In this document: one piece after another, positions 9,827 through 22,230 of the stretch | How the letters are laid out: each line of letters opens with the position of its first letter | How positions within the stretch are numbered: position 1 is the first letter of the stretch | DNA from: UBA6164 sp963979005 | GTDB lineage: Bacteria; Patescibacteriota; Gracilibacteria; BD1-5; UBA6164 | Reading direction: 5' to 3' | DNA length: 59,936 nt | NCBI GenBank assembly: GCA_963979005.1 | Contig: CAXBVF010000002.1 | Coordinates: 1-59,936, forward strand | Notes under the pieces: model-generated | What the model saw: only the letters and a program-made list of their open reading frames with translations | What the model was told of the DNA's origin: nothing | The model's database searches: none | Program-made: the position numbers and the translations under genes

Positions 9827-12800
9827 AATAGTCTAAATCTAATCAAAATTTAATAAGTCATTCATAGTCTCAAGCTGCTTGTTCTGGTCATATTAATGCT
9901 CAAAATTTGATATTATATATATAAGTATTTTTGTTTCCATCAATATTTATACTTCAAGTTTGAGTAGCTATTATTTCATTTGTATTTATTAAGCTAATTG
10001 TAGAGGTATAGGGATCTTTGTCATATCATACTCACTCAGTTGTATTCCAATCTATAATATCAATAGTTCATTCTGATAATGCTCAAGATTTGTTTAGTAT
10101 TACATCAAATCAAGCTCAAACAGTTTTAACTGTAACACTCATTCAAGTACTAAATTTAGTAATTCAATTTTCTAAATCTCATATATCTATGCTTCACGTA
10201 CTAATAATAAATTCAGGTTGGTCAATATAGAAAACAGCTCACGTAGATGCAGTATTTGCATTATTATCATCAATACTAAAATTGTAACGGTATTTTCAAA
10301 AAACTAAATTATCAGTTGGATATGTTGCAGTTGTAACTGTTACAGTTTTAGATCACAAGTCAAAACCAGTTGCAGAAATATCAGCTCACCATATAGTTCA
10401 ATTCCATTTATTCAAACTAATAACATCAGAAGTAGTATCTATTCATGAATCAGCATCAGTGTATCAAATAATTATATCGTGATTTCATCAGGGCAATAGG
10501 CTTCAACTAGCATAATTGATGCTAGAAATTACCGGGTCTATTATATCTCAAGCTGTGGTAGGTTGAGTAGCTACAAAATCTATAAAAGCATTATCAGTTC
10601 AAGCACTTCATCAATTATCTTTTATATAACACCATTTATATGTACGAGATCAAGCAGCTACATCAGTTTTAGTATATTGAGTCCATCATATAGTTCCAGA
10701 CCAGGCTTGCTGTTCAACATTGTCCACATAAAACCTTAGAAAGTCACTTCATCCTTGAGATGAAACATTGTAATAAAAACTGATTGTCCCTGTTTGGCTG
10801 AGCATATTATTCACTTCAAAACATGATTGAGTATTATTTAGTCATAAGTTATCACTTTCTAGTGAATAAGTTCATGTATATGCATTTGTAGTTGTTCTAG
10901 ACCAGTCTCATGAATTAACATTATATTTATAATCGTCTAAACTATCTTCAAAACCAAGTTGACTTGGTATTGTCTCTCATAGATTATTTATATTAATAGT
11001 AAAAGCTTCTTGATAAGTTCAACCGTTTCAGTCATCTGTTTCTATTCTTATATCATATGATTGTTTTATTTCATAATCAGGGGAATGAATAAGTTTAAGT
11101 GTAGATCATGTAATAGTAAAATATTGATTATCATCATCTCATGTTCAAGCAACTAGTGAATATGTATGTGTATCAAGTAAATCAGCATCAGTAGAAGTCA
11201 GAGTTCATATAGTAGAATCAGCAACTACATTTTCATTAATAGAATTATTTGAAAGAGCAATATCAGTTGGTATATTATTTGTTGATGCCTCTGTAGCAAT
11301 TGTAAATTCTCTACTATGGTCTATATCTGTTCCAGCTATTTGCCAAATACTTCAACTAGTATTTGTCATAGCTTGTGGAGTTTCATCTGAAAAATTATTA
11401 TCATTATCACTATCATATATATAATAGTATGTTGTTCATGAACTAGTTGCAGGTACATCAAAATTAGTATTTCCTACATCAAAATCCAAGTCAACTGTTC
11501 AAACTTCTCAAATTTCTTGAACTCTCCATTTACGAGTTAATAAATTATATCAAGCAGGGGTGTCAGTAGCTGTCCAAGTATTTCATCATCCATCATTTGA
11601 TATAGTTAAAAATTCATTGTTAGCAATATCTACAAAAGTTGGACTAGCATTTGTTCATTCAGAGACAGCTTCAATAGTAATTATACTATCATTATTTACT
11701 GATTTTGATTTTATTTGTCACAGCTCTGATAGATCATCTCTTCATATTCAAAAAATATCATTTATATATGTTCAAGCAGTAGTTGTATCCCACATATTAG
11801 TTGATCAGTCTGAAGCTATATAATTAATTAATCAAGAATTTTGAGTCATTCAATATTTTAAAGATAGATATGATTCAATCTTTTGTTTATCAGCAGGACT
11901 AGTTCTAGAACCATAGTTTATTATTTCTGCTATTTTTCAGTCATATTCAAAAGGATTAGCAGCATCAGTACTCATTCATAGTCTATAATCTGTTCATCAT
12001 AATACTTGATGAGTATTAGCAGTATAGTTATCGATTTTTAATCATTTTTCAGAAATCTCAGTTCAAGTTCCAGCACTATTTTCATTTATATTAATTAACA
12101 TAGGTTTGCTTACAGGATATGAAGCTGTTCAAATTTGTGCAGATCTCCAGTCTGTACTTGCTCATATAGCATGAGTTATTACTTCATCATTAATCGCAGC
12201 TGTAAAAGCTCAAAGTACCAATCATCAAAACGTAAGTCAACAAAGTCAAGTATTAGTATTAGCATCATCACAATCAAATGCATATGGAACTTGTCATCAT
12301 AAAGTTCAGTCGACCTGACTATCTGGAATTACAACAGCAAAATAACTATCTGTAGATACTCAATTTGCTAGATTTTCTAGATACTGAGTTGTTCCATTAA
12401 AATCTACAACTGGATTAAAATTTAAGTCTGTAGTAGTACTATAATATGTAGGGGATACTCATCCTCATGCATCGTAGCCGTTTCATGATTGGTCATCCCA
12501 AGTTGTAAGTGAGGCTCAATCAGTTGTTGTACTTGTTCAATCATCAGCTTTTAGCCATAATTCCATATTTGATGATACTCAACCAGGAGTAGGAACAAGT
12601 GAATCTAGATTAATTGCAAAAAAACCAAGTGTTCAAGCTTGTGTTCTATCATTTCAACCTGCTTCTCATCATGCTAAAGGATCACTATTTACTCAAAGTG
12701 TTGCTCCAGTTCAAGAAGTAGTAAATATACCAGCTGGATGAAATCACATGGCAAATGTATCTGTGCTTGATTGATTTCATCTAGAGTAATTACCATGTCT

Positions 12801-14033
12801 TCAAATAGTTTGTTCTATTCCATCAATAACAATAGAACCATATGAAGTTTGTCTTTGTCAAGCAGAAACATTAGATCTTGCTGTCCATACATTTGCCCAA
12901 GATAATATGTCCGATGGATCTGTTACATTTACTGTTGTATCAGAAGCTTTTGTAAAACTCCCAGTATCAGTTATATTTGTGTCACGAGCAATATTTAATG
13001 TTTGTGCTGTTGTTATGTCTTGAAGTCCAACTGAATCTTCAGAACTAAATACTTCAAGATAATCTGGCATTTCTAAAACTATTATTTGCCCATTTCCATC
13101 TGTTGCTAAATTTCAATCTACATCAGCTCAACCTTGGTCTGCTAGAACTCAATCTCATCTATATATTTCTGTCTGTAAATCAATATCTGTTGTAGATGTT
13201 CTTATTATATCCATAGAACCAAGTCAGCAATATTCATTTGAAGAATTTCTATTATAACAATATGATCTTGTTGAGAGTGAATCCATACTATCATATTCAA
13301 GATGTCATATACGTTGGGTTCTTGTATTTCCTGAATCAAAAGAAGCAGACCAAGCTACTATATATGTTTTATTATCTCACTTTATAGTAATAGTTTCACT
13401 TGTAGTATTTCATTCTATTGAAGCTGTATTTGATTCGCTTGAAATATTTGTAATATCTACTGTATTTGGAGTTGTTCATCAGTATACATTTCCAGTCCCT
13501 CCTATATCATAAATTCAATAGTTTGATTGATGTAGTTTTACGATTTGTAAATCAGAAGAATTTATAACACTTCATCCAGTAGGCGCATCTGTATCACGAC
13601 GTTTTTGTACTTGAAATTCGGAATTTGCAGTAGCACCAATAACTATTCCAACTCATCTCGTCCAAGATTCATTTTCTGAATTGTCACGAGAAAATCATGT
13701 ATAATTAGAACTGAATATATTCCCAGTCCCTACTGTTTGTGAAATCGTAAGTTGAGAATTATATCTCCCATTTGAAGTATCTTCATCATGAGTAGTTGCA
13801 ATAATGAGATAGTCACCAGCTTCTGTTATCTCTATAGTACTATCATTTGGTTTAGTATAAATCCCATCATTTCTTATTTCACTATCAAAATTAAATCATC
13901 AAAATGTTGTTCCAGGTATTTGTCCTCAGCTACTATCCCTCCAGTGACCTATATCTCATACATTTGCATCTACAAATCAAATATTAAATATAAAAAATAG
14001 TTTGCAGATGATTATAATAAATATTTTTTTCAT
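9825..14033 (-). CDS. Giant adhesin-like surface protein with lectin-like and cadherin-like domains, 1402 aa
   Basis: Signal peptide (MKKIFIIIICKLFFIFNIGF) followed by an all-beta, Thr/Ser/Asn/Asp-rich protein. Around residues 500-545 is a concanavalin/LamG-type start (WLKADDGTSTTTDG ... TTWDDQSGNGYDA). It is followed near 690-720 by EIINYGSRTSPADKQKIESY, a combination common in bacterial surface proteins. A cadherin-like repeat (SINENVVADSTIGTLTSTDA) lies near 930. The last 100 residues resemble the small exported protein at 8983-9684. Function by inference: attachment to other cells or surfaces. A -10-like TATAAT lies at 14062-14067 on the minus strand. UGA is the main Gly codon. Confidence 0.8.
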
Positions 14034-14176
14034 TTTTTGTTTCTAATTATTAATTAGTAAGATTATACAAAAATAGATTAAAAAATCTAGTTAATTTTAA
14101 TTGTTTTTATTATAAATTTGTATAAAAAAAATAATGGAATAAAATATCTAGAAGATAAATTACTATACATAAAAAA

Positions 14177-14995
14177 ATGAGTTTAGAAATATTAAAAAAG
14201 TATAAAATCAGAGCTAAAAAGTCGCTTTGACAGAATTTTTTGGTTAATGATGATATAGTTGAAGAAATAGCAAATACTATAGATGTAGAATGAAAAAATA
14301 TAGTGGAAGTTTGACCATGATATGGTGCATTGACTGAAAAACTAATTAGTAGAAAACCAAAAAGCTTAAATTTGGTTGAGATAGACAATGATATGATATC
14401 AATCTTGAATAGTAGAATAGATGAATGAAATTTTGATTTAGCTAATATAGATTTTTCTATAAAAAATATAGATGTTTTGAAATATGAACCAGAATTTAAG
14501 AGTTATTCACTTATTGCAAATATACCTTATTATATTACATCACCAATCCTAAGACATTTCTTGTATGATATAGAAAATAAACCAGAATCTATGGTTATTT
14601 TGATGCAAAAAGATGTTTGAGATAAGATACTTTGAAAAGGGAAGAATAAATCTTCAGTTTTAAGTTTGTTTGTCGATAAAAAATCTCTTGTATGAGAATT
14701 TCTTGAAGTAACAAAGCAAAATTTCGTACCAGTACCAAAAGTTGAATCTAGTGTTTTAATATTTGAACTACACGATAAATATTCGGATGTAGATGATGAC
14801 TTATTTTTAGAAATAATAAAAAAAGGTTTTAATGCACCTAGGAAAATGTTAATAAAAAATTTTGTTAATTCTTGATTTAATAAAGAATTAATCCTAAATA
14901 TATTTAAGGAATTATGAATTGAAGATAATATCAGAGGAGAAGACTTATGAATAGATAAATGGATAGAATTAGTAAAAAAAATAAATAAAAAATAG
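14177..14995 (+). CDS. rsmA: 16S rRNA dimethyladenosine transferase RsmA (KsgA)
   Basis: Dimethylates two adjacent adenosines in the 3'-terminal hairpin of 16S rRNA using SAM. The 272-aa protein has the family signature KSLGQNFLVN, the SAM motif VEVGPGYGALTEKL (near residue 50), and the catalytic motif NIPYYITSPI (near residue 113). It ends in a C-terminal helical domain (KKGFNAPRKMLIKNF). The G in GQNF and two glycines of the SAM motif are encoded by UGA, strong evidence for the reassigned code. It is divergent from the giant surface gene. Confidence 0.95.
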
Positions 14996-15006
14996 ACTAA
15001 ATAATA

Positions 15007-15034
15007 TTGTTTTAAAATATTTTATAAGTATAAT
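15007..15034 (+). promoter_or_regulatory. Sigma-70-like promoter upstream of a small ORF
   Basis: -35 TTGTTT, 16-bp spacer, -10 TATAAT. It lies just after rsmA and 60 bp upstream of the small ORF at 15094. Confidence 0.45.
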
Positions 15035-15093
15035 ATTTTAGAAAAAGAATTAAATTATTTATTAAATTTTAAGTCTTTTTTGGGGGATATATT

Positions 15094-15192
15094 ATGCAAG
15101 ATTTTTATGGTTTGTTAACTAGAAAACATACTAATAAAATAAATGCATTTATCCTTATATTTAGCAAGATTATTCCACAAATTAACATTTAA
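15094..15192 (+). CDS. Possible leader peptide or small protein, 32 aa
   Basis: The ATG is preceded by TGGGGGAT, one of very few strong purine-rich (Shine-Dalgarno-like) stretches in this AT-rich window. The ORF encodes MQDFYGLLTRKHTNKINAFI and 12 more residues, ending IPQINI, and ends in TAA. It contains no UGA. It sits between a promoter at 15007 and a second promoter at 15207, in a 350-bp spacer otherwise free of genes. It may be a leader peptide, a small protein, or chance. The remainder of the spacer holds only a short CATGTT/AACATG hairpin near 15243-15258. Confidence 0.35.
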   Translation: MQDFYGLLTRKHTNKINAFILIFSKIIPQINI

Positions 15193-15206
15193 TTGACTAG
15201 AAAAAC

Positions 15207-15234
15207 TTGCTCTATTTAATATTATTTTTATAAT
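15207..15234 (+). promoter_or_regulatory. Sigma-70-like promoter for the ATP-grasp gene
   Basis: -35 TTGCTC, 16-bp spacer, perfect -10 TATAAT (15229-15234). It leaves a 5' leader of about 105 nt before the ATG at 15346. Confidence 0.5.
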
Positions 15235-15345
15235 GCAGACTCATGTTAAAAAAACATGTAATTTAGGTTTAGTAGAAAAGTTAATTTTTAGGGTTTTAAT
15301 AGACATAAAAATAAGAGATTTTTATTTAAATAATAATTATTATTC

Positions 15346-16701
15346 ATGCATAAAAGAGCTATAGTTCATTTATTGACAAAAGCTAGAATGGAAAGTCCAG
15401 AGTTTAACGCTGAGATTGATGCAATGGAAGAAATAAGCGAAAAATTTAAGATAAAAAATATATTATATTATAAGTGAGATGTTATAAAATTTGATGCTTT
15501 AATTTCAAAATTAAAAAAGTTTCATATTTTATTAAAAAATTATTCAAATAAAGAAGATTTAAAAGAACAAGTTTTGGATTATGCAGAGACACATGATGTT
15601 GTTTTTGTATCAACTCCTTTAGAATTACTTGTAAATACTGCAAATGAGGTAATGTTAGAATTAGGGAAACCTATATCTGATGATCCAAATGTTTTCAGAG
15701 ATAAATTCTTACAAAGAGCATTATTGCAGGAACATAATCCTGAATTATGAATAAAATTCATCAAGTGAACTCCTGATGATTTAGATATAGATGAGATTGA
15801 AGAGAGTGTCTGATATCCATTTATAGTAAAACCTGTAGATTGAATACAGAGTTCTTGAGTAGCAAAAATTCATAACAAAGATGATTTTTCAGAATATTTA
15901 CTAGAATATAATGATCTTCATGAAAGATTAAAATCTAGATGAGTAGATAATAAAGAACTAATAGTAGAAGAATTTATTAATTGAAAATTATATTCAATAG
16001 ATTATTTTGTTAATTGAGACTGAGAAACTATTATTTCTAAACCAGTAAAGGTTAGATTGTGAATTGATGTTGATGTTGATGATTATTGTAATATTGCAAG
16101 AATATCTACTGAAAAAACAGAGTGAGAATTTAAATGAAAAAGATTAAAAACTTTTATTAATTCTACTGTTAAAGCTACTTGAATTAGAAATACTTTTGTT
16201 CATCATGAGTTTAAAATTAATTCAAAATGAGTTTTAAAAACAATAGAATTAAATGGTAGAATAGGTTGATGAAGATTAGAGCTTTTAAAAAGATCATATT
16301 GATTCAATTTGTATGAATTACTTTTAGATATAGATTCAAAACCATGAAAATTAAAAGAAAGTAATATCGCTGTAAATATTTATGCTACAAAAAGATGAAT
16401 TTTAGAATGATTTAATAAAAAATTAATAAAAAAGATTGAAGCTAGAAAGTCTTACTTTGATTCAAGATATGATGAGTGTAATATTTGAAAAGAAGTATGA
16501 TTAACAAAAGATTGATTTGTGAAAGTATGAGTAATTAAGCTAAAAAATAAAGATTATAAAGCATTAAGAAAAGATTTTTTATATATTAAATCTAAATATA
16601 AAGATTTACTCGATATAGAGGTCGAAGAAAAACCTCATAAAAAGAAAATTGTAAGAGCTTTATCTAAAGTTACTTGAATGTTTAAGAGAAAAAATAAATA
16701 A
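15346..16701 (+). CDS. ATP-grasp ligase, 451 aa
   Basis: ATP-grasp enzymes join a carboxylate (via acyl phosphate) to an amine or thiol. The central core is clear: YPFIVKPVDGIQSSGVAKI (nucleotide-binding lysine and Gly-rich loop, about residues 155-175), ELIVEEFINGKLYSIDYFV (about 205-225), and FKINSKGVLKTIELNGRIGG, the metal-binding E..N region (about 285-310). The N-terminal 100 residues form a pre-ATP-grasp domain and the last 100 are Lys-rich. It is most like CPSase-type or BacD-like amino-acid ligases. The substrate is not identifiable. It is a single gene with its own promoter and terminator. Confidence 0.8.
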
Positions 16702-16729
16702 AAAGACTAAAATTAATTTTAGTCTTTTT
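16700..16729. terminator. Bidirectional terminator
   Basis: A perfect 15-bp inverted repeat with A- and T-runs between convergent genes. Confidence 0.85.
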
Positions 16730-18538
16730 TTAAATTGCATTTTTTCTAGATTCATCATTCATTTTTGCTCTTACATTTTGTATTTTTGGATTGTAGTATC
16801 ATCAAACTATATTTAAAAGCATTTTATTAGTTGTTTCTTTCGTACTAATAATAGATTCTATTTGTTGTTTTCATATATTTTTTAAAATTATATCTACTAT
16901 TCCATATACATTTCTTTTTGTTTTATATGATACTTTAGCTATTAATTCTCTAGAAAATTGAAAAATCTGATATTTGTTCTTTAGATAATTATAGAATTTG
17001 TCTCATGTTATATTTCAGTCATTTCATTTTAACTTTTCATTTACTACATAGTAAACAGCATCAGATATGAATAGAGGTTTTATCATTTCTATTTTTTCTC
17101 ATTTCTTAATTTTTTCTTTTTTTATATTTTTTAATTTCTCCGTTTCTTCAAAAGAGATTTTTCCTATGAATAAATCCTCTGGATTTATTCATTTTTTTCA
17201 TTTTGTTTTTATAAATAAATTTATTTCATCTATTGCTTTAAATAGTCATCTTGTATAAGTTGTATCCTTGTGTTGTACATGTTTTTTATTATTTCTTTTG
17301 AGTCTATAAAATCTATCTATTGGTGATATAACATCTGGATCTATTTTTTCACTTAATTCTAAAAAATCAATTAATCATGCATCATTTAACAACTCTCACA
17401 TCAATGTTTTTATAAAATTTGAGTTAATATAAACTTTAGTAATATCTATTATAGAATCTCAATCTGCATCAATTTTATAGAGTTCTTCTCAATACATAAA
17501 AATTTGTTCCATAAGTATTGCTACTCATTCATCTTTTTCTGTACTTTTAGCTCATCTTAGGTTTCATAGTAATTGTCTTCAGTTATGATCAGTTACATTA
17601 TGAGTCTCTATTTCATGTTGACCTAATTTTAAAAATCTAGATATTTTAATATCTTCAAATTTTTCAGTAGTAGGGAACTGGACTCATTTTGGTCAGTCTG
17701 AAATACTTTTTACATCTTCATTACTCTCAACAATATGCTCTAATTTTTCTAGTGCTTCTACTAGAATATTAAATCATAATATATAATCTGATTTTGGTAT
17801 TTTTAAATCTAAAAAGTCTCAAGCTATAGATTTTGCTTTTTCTTTTTTTTCATATTTGTAAGATTTTGCCAAAAATGGATTAATCTTATCTAGATATAAT
17901 TCAAACCTTTTTTGTTCAGTTTCAGTTAGTGAATCTTTGAACTCATCGTATTTATCTTTTATATATTCATATGAAGCTATTGTATCTTTTTTATTATCTT
18001 TTATATCTCAACCATATAATTTAGCATCTAATTTTTGAATTTTTGATTCAAGTTTTTCTTCTTGATCTTCTGAAAGAGAATTTTCTATTCATGCTTTTTC
18101 TAGTTCAAAAATTAGAGATTTTAAACAGTAGTCTATAAAGTCACATTTTTCTGTTAGTGAATTTATAAATATACTTTTTTTATCAGTTCTTACTTTGTCT
18201 TCAGAAAATATATCAAGTAGTTCTACTTCATTTAAAGCGGCCCTTATTTGTTCTTTTTTTTCATTTAATAATGAGACTAGTTTTTTATTTGCAGAAAGAA
18301 GTAATTTTCTTTTAGATTTTTTTCATGATTTTTTGTAAGTTTCCAAATTTAATCATCATCAATTCACAAATAATGTAGTATTTATTTTTGTTTTTTCATC
18401 ATATGAGTAGGTAACTTCTGATATTTTCCATAAGTCTTTTCATACCCAATTTTTTTCATCAAAAATAAGAAGATTTTGTTCATTTATCAAATCTTCTAAA
18501 TTTTGTTGTTTAGATAGTGTATTTTTAGACTTTGTCAT
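16730..18538 (-). CDS. MATCAP/DUF1704-like metallopeptidase, 602 aa
   Basis: The zinc motif HEIETH occurs near residues 308-313, followed by NVTDHNGRQLLG. Soon after comes GAKSTEKDEGVAILMEQIF. This order (HExxTH, then NG, then a downstream EG.A segment) is that of the DUF1704 family (the QEGLA-motif proteins), whose eukaryotic members include the MATCAP tyrosine carboxypeptidases. The N-terminal 290 residues are helical and Lys/Glu-rich. No signal peptide, so probably cytoplasmic. UGA-encoded glycines occur throughout. The bacterial substrate is unknown. Family assignment is by motif only. Confidence 0.7.
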
Positions 18539-18608
18539 ATAATAAATATATATTTTATATATCTATTATTTTAATATATTTTTCAAAAATAGTCAAAAAA
18601 TGACTAAT

Positions 18609-19019
18609 TTAATAATTAGCCATTGTTTTTATGAAATATACTATTATAAAATATGTAAATATTGTGGCAAGTATTACATATATTTTATCTCTATAAATAG
18701 GGAGAAACTTGAATGAATTAATCATTAAAAGTATTATAGTAAAATAAAAGAAAAATATTAATGATATATATACTTCTTGTTCTGAAAAGATTCTATATTC
18801 TGAAAGGAACTGCATAATATTTTCTTTTTCTGAATTGAAAATTAAATCAGGTAAAAAATATATATAATCAAAAAGATGTTTTATTATAGTTAAATTTGCA
18901 TCAAAAGTTCAGTCTATATTTACTAAATTAACAGTTCATAAATCAAAATATCACTTAAATTTTAACAATCAGAATAATGCAAATATAAGAGAAATGAGAA
19001 TTGAAATTATTATTTTCAT
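18609..19019 (-). CDS. Hypothetical membrane protein, 136 aa
   Basis: Three hydrophobic segments: one N-terminal (MKIIISILISLIFALFGLLK) and two in the second half (YISLIFFFYFTIILLMINSF and YVILATIFTYFIIVYFIKTM). Between the first two lies a short loop holding two of the protein's UGA glycines. The ATG at 19017-19019 is the first start of the open frame. It is divergent from lepA. No family is recognised. Confidence 0.65.
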
Positions 19020-19158
19020 ATTTTATTATTTGTAATAATATTTTTACTATAGTACTGAAAAATGAAAAAAAACAATCTATTTTTCTTTTCTTTACTTTTT
19101 AACATTTTTGCATAAAATACGCCAAATTATTAACAATCTTTTAACAATTAGATAAAAA

Positions 19159-21042
19159 ATGGAAATAAATAATATTAGAAATTTTTGTATTATAGCTCAT
19201 ATCGATCATGGTAAATCAACGTTAGCTGATAGATTACTTGAAATTACAGGTACTATAGATAAAAGAGATATGAAGCATGGGCAGATGTTAGATACTATGG
19301 AATTAGAACAGGAAAGAGGTATAACAATCAAGCTTCAGCCTGTTAGAATGACTTGGAAAGGTTATGAAATGAATATAATTGATACACCAGGTCATGTAGA
19401 TTTTCAATATGAAGTTTCTAGATCTCTTGCATCAGTAGAGTGAGCTTTATTAATTGTGGATGCTACTCAATGAATAGAGGCACAAACTCTTTCGAATGTA
19501 TATATGGCTATTGATAATGATTTAGATATTATTCCTGTTATTAATAAAATAGATTTACCAGCTGCAGATTTTGATAAAGTAGCTGAAGAAATAGTTAATT
19601 TATTAGGTTGTGATAAATCAGAAATAATTTGAGTTTCGGCTAAAACATGAGAAAATGTTGAGACTATATTAGATGAGGTTATAGATAGAATTTCTTCTCC
19701 TAAAGTGTATTCAGAAAAACATCCAGAAAATGATGAATTAAAAGCACTTGTATTTGATTCACAATATGATCCATACAGGTGAGTTGTATCATATATAAAG
19801 GTATTTCAAGGTGAAATTAAAAAATGAGATACTTGTCATTTCTTAAATACTTCTAAAAAGATAGAGGCACTTGATGTATGACATTTTGCACCAACTTATA
19901 CAAGTGATAATAAGATATGACTTGGTTCTATTTGATATGTAGTAACTGGTTTAAAGACAATTAGAGATGCCAAAGTAGGTGATACAATGTGGAAATCAGA
20001 AATGATAGATTGACCAAAAGATAAGCCAGAAGATGCTAATCCAATAGAGTGATTTTGAGAGGTTACTCCATTTATATATGCAGGTATTTTTGCTATGGAT
20101 TCAAGTGAATATCCTTTGCTTAAAGATGCTATGGAGAAGCTTGTTTTAAACGATTCAGCATTATTTGTTGAACAGGAAGTTTCACCAGCATTATGACATG
20201 GATATAGATGCGGATTTTTATGATTATTACATTTAGATATTGTAAAAGAAAGACTTTTTAGAGAGTTCAATATGGATGTTATAATGACGGCTCCACAAGT
20301 AACTTATAGAGTAGTTTTATTAGGAGATAAGCGTTCAGAATATTCTAGATATGCAGCTGAGTTATTAGATAACGAAAAAGGTCAAAAATGTACTAGAATA
20401 TTAGTTTCAAACCCAGAAGATTTACCGAGTAGAGAGAGATATTTATACATTGAAGAACCTATAGCAAAAGTAGAAATAATTACTCCGGTAGATTATGTTT
20501 GAAATTTAATGCAATTATCACAAGACAGAAGATGAAACTTTAAGAATCAACAATTTATAGATTCAGATAGAGTAATGCTTACTTATGAATTACCAATGAA
20601 TGAACTAATATGAGATTTTTATGATGAAATAAAATCATTAAGCTCATGATATGCATCTCTAAACTATGAATTAATTAAATATAATGAAGATGATTTAGTA
20701 AAATTAGAAGTATTAATAGCAGATGAAAAAGTAGATGCTCTAGCTTTTATATGTCACAGATTACAAGCTCGTTATTTATGATGAAAAATATGTGCTAATC
20801 TAAAAACTTCAATTCCAAAAGCTCTTTTTACAATAAAAATTCAAGCTGTAGTTTGAGGTGATGTTGTATGAAGAGAAAATCTATCAGCTATGAGAAAAGA
20901 TGTAACAGCTAAACTATATGGTTGAGATATATCTAGAAAGAAAAAATTACTAGAAAAACAAAAGAAAGGTAAAAAGAAAATGAAACAATTTGGTAAAGTA
21001 AGTTTACCTAGTGAAGCGTTTGTTAATTTATTGAAGAAATAA
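19159..21042 (+). CDS. lepA: Elongation factor 4 (LepA)
   Basis: A ribosome-associated GTPase that affects translation quality under stress. The 627-aa protein is full length. Its GTPase motifs are AHIDHGKS (residues 13-20), DTPGH (75-79) and NKID (near 130). Next come the EF-G-like domains and the LepA-specific C-terminal domain (RKKKLLEKQKKGKKKMKQFG). Roughly a third of glycines are UGA. It starts an operon with the methyltransferase 11 bp downstream. The start ATG matches the usual MxNIRNF(C/S)IIAHIDHGK N-terminus. Confidence 0.97.
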
Positions 21043-21053
21043 TTAATATAATT

Positions 21054-21602
21054 ATGTACTATATAAATCTAACTATCCAGATAATTATACTACTATCTTT
21101 TAGTGTATTTTTTATCTTATTTATAAATTCAATTATAAATTCAGTTAGGTTTAAAGTCCCTCAAGTATGAACTTTCCCTTCCGATTTCAGGGTAATGAAA
21201 AAGTGATTGTGAAAGTATAAATTATCCTGAAAGAATTTAGTAGATTTATGAAGTGGAAGCTGAAAAGCTTTAAGGTTTTTTGAAAAAGAATTTTGAACAA
21301 AATCTACTTGATATGAGATTGATTTTTCAAATGTAATTATTTCTAAAATAATATGATATATTTTATGAAATAAGTCAAAAATAATCAAGTGAGATTATTT
21401 AAAAGCTGATTTATCTGATTATGATATAGTTTATGTATATTGATTTACAGTTCTAATGCCATGAATTGAGAAAAAACTATGGAATAATTGTAAAAAATGA
21501 ACATTGGTGATATCTAATGCATTCAAAATGCCAAATAAAAAAGCAATTAATATTCTGCTTAATAATTCATGAAAAGAGGAAATATATATTTATAAGATTT
21601 AA
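21054..21602 (+). CDS. Membrane-anchored class I SAM methyltransferase, 182 aa
   Basis: An N-terminal membrane helix (residues 5-27, QIIILLSFSVFFILFINSII) precedes a Rossmann-fold methyltransferase. Motif I is NLVDLGSGSGKALRFFEK (near residue 60). GYEID is the acidic residue at the end of strand 2, and DLSDYDIVYVYGFTVLMP is the motif IV region. The layout is that of small membrane-tethered methyltransferases. The substrate is unknown. It is probably cotranscribed with lepA and ends at a terminator overlapping its stop. Confidence 0.75.
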
Positions 21603-21631
21603 AAAAAAGACTCAAGTTTGAGTCTTTTTTT
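21602..21631. terminator. Bidirectional terminator
   Basis: A 14-bp inverted repeat with A- and T-runs between the convergent methyltransferase and response regulator genes. Confidence 0.85.
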
Positions 21632-22104
21632 TATAATTTTATGTTTATTTCTACTTCTATATCTTCTCAACCATCAGGGTTTTTGACTTTGAATTTATTT
21701 AATCCAGGATTTACATAAATAGTTTTATCTTCTTTTAGTTCTTCTAAATATGATTCTACTTTATTTAATGCATCATTTGGAGTAGTATCGGCCTTAATTA
21801 GGTAATCATCTGCTCACATTCTAATAGCTTTATCTATTTTATCCCTATCTACTACATTTGTAAAAATTATAATTTTACATTTAGATGAAGTTTGAGATTT
21901 TATTGCTTCTAGAGTCTCAAAACCATTCATCGATGGCATCATAAGATCTAGTAATACAACATCTGGGTCAAAAGAAGAAATTATAGAAAGTCCTTCTACA
22001 CCATCATATCATGATTTTACTTCATAACCATATTTTTGAAATTTGGTTGCGTACATATCATTTAATATTTGATCATCTTCAACTATTAATAATTTTTTAT
22101 CCAT
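21631..22104 (-). CDS. Response regulator (receiver domain), 157 aa
   Basis: CheY-like receiver domain: acidic pocket E9/D10/D11 (LLIVEDDQ), phospho-acceptor D53 (VVLLDLMMPSMNG), conserved Thr (IIIFTN) and Lys (YLIKAD). After the receiver comes a C-terminal extension of about 35 residues with an unknown role and no recognisable DNA-binding domain. It lies downstream of the histidine kinase on the same strand and is presumably its phosphorylation partner. Confidence 0.88.
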
Positions 22105-22166
22105 AATATTTTAATTAATTATATATTTTAATTTTATCATATTTATTCTAATATTCAAATTTTTAT

Positions 22167-22210
22167 TTCTCCCTTTTCCAAAGGGAGTACCCGAAGGGGG
22201 AGGGATTAGA
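22167..22210. repeat. GC-rich palindromic repeat, copy B
   Basis: Shares TCTCCCTTTTCCAAAGGGAG and the end GGGGAGGGATTAGA with copy A. It lies between the kinase and regulator genes. Confidence 0.8.
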
Positions 22211-22230
22211 AAAAAAGTGCTTGTATTTCC

